From an uncultured Eubacteriales bacterium (GTDB taxonomy: Bacteria > Bacillota > Clostridia > Oscillospirales > RGIG7773): DNA of 6,709 nt. Position numbers and translations under genes: made by a program. Below, one piece after another: positions 6,566 through 6,709 of the stretch (the stretch's first letter is position 1; every line of letters begins with the position of its first letter). The notes under the pieces are model-generated. The model saw only the letters and a program-made list of their open reading frames with translations. It did not search any database and had not been told where the DNA came from. The stretch is from positions 1-6,709 of the forward strand of contig CAKTDK010000100.1 of the NCBI GenBank assembly GCA_934541205.1, read 5' to 3'.

Positions 6566-6709
6566 CTTTTACAAGCCTTGCTCTCAGCATCATACAATCA
6601 TGAGGTTCCAGCCATTGTCCGAAATGCTCTTTAAAATTACCCAAATCTTTTTTGTTCCATAAATCCCTTATTCTTAGACTATAACCTGAAAGCTTGGGAA
6701 GTCCGATAT
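6558..6709 (-). CDS. C-terminal end of a probable GH27 alpha-galactosidase (partial, runs off the right edge)
   Basis: Forty-nine complete codons plus two bases of another precede a TAA at 6558-6560. The fragment reads through SGYSLRIRDLWNKKDLGNF and ends LEPHDCMMLRARLVKDE. The pattern RDLW-x-KKDLG, about ten residues, then PH-x-x-x-x-L-R is typical of the C-terminal beta-sandwich that follows the catalytic barrel in GH27 alpha-galactosidases (melibiases). These remove terminal alpha-linked galactose from oligosaccharides such as raffinose or from galactomannan. The catalytic domain is outside the window, so activity and specificity cannot be judged. A related glycosidase with the same C-terminal module is possible. 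The other two minus-strand frames are stopped within 40 bases of the edge, which supports this reading frame. Confidence 0.62.
   Translation of the reverse strand, partial: IGLPKLSGYSLRIRDLWNKKDLGNFKEHFGQWLEPHDCMMLRARLVKDE

Overview
The window is AT-rich (roughly one third G+C by eye) and every gene I can support lies on the minus strand. Purine-rich Shine-Dalgarno sites precede most genes, and the rnfC-D-G-E-A-B order is the one seen in Clostridia. Together with the low G+C and protein style, this points to an anaerobic, probably gut or fermentative, member of the Firmicutes class Clostridia. I cannot name a genus.

Read in the direction of transcription (high to low coordinates), the window opens with the last 49 codons of a gene whose C-terminus resembles GH27 alpha-galactosidases (6558-6707). 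It overlaps by 8 bp a 68-residue protein with two CxxC pairs (6359-6565). That unit ends in a perfect-arm hairpin followed by a U-rich tail (6338-6377), and the stop codon of the small gene sits at the centre of the hairpin. Only 13 nt further on is a near-consensus sigma-A promoter (TTGAAA, 17 nt, TATAAT; 6302-6330). It drives a tight operon of eight genes: rnfC, rnfD, rnfG, rnfE, rnfA, rnfB, a membrane-anchored protein related to the DUF4015 putative glycoside hydrolases, and the start of a gene that looks like an AI-2E/UPF0118 family membrane protein, cut by the window edge. Gaps inside the operon run from a 14 bp overlap to 15 nt, and I see no internal terminator or promoter.

The six rnf genes encode a complete Rnf complex (ferredoxin:NAD+ oxidoreductase, ion-translocating). 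Electrons from reduced ferredoxin should enter at the polyferredoxin RnfB. They pass through the RnfA/RnfE membrane [2Fe-2S] site and the covalent flavins of RnfD and RnfG, and reach NAD+ at RnfC, with Na+ or H+ pumped outward. All the main cofactor-binding residues are visible. The flavin transferase ApbE, needed to load RnfD and RnfG, is not encoded here.

The window is mostly a well-known system. The less ordinary parts are the two envelope genes appended to the rnf operon, the loss of the usual acidic motif in the DUF4015-like protein, and the small cysteine-pair protein coupled to the alpha-galactosidase-like gene. I found no rRNA, tRNA, CRISPR, insertion sequence or riboswitch, and no gene-free stretch longer than about 100 bases.
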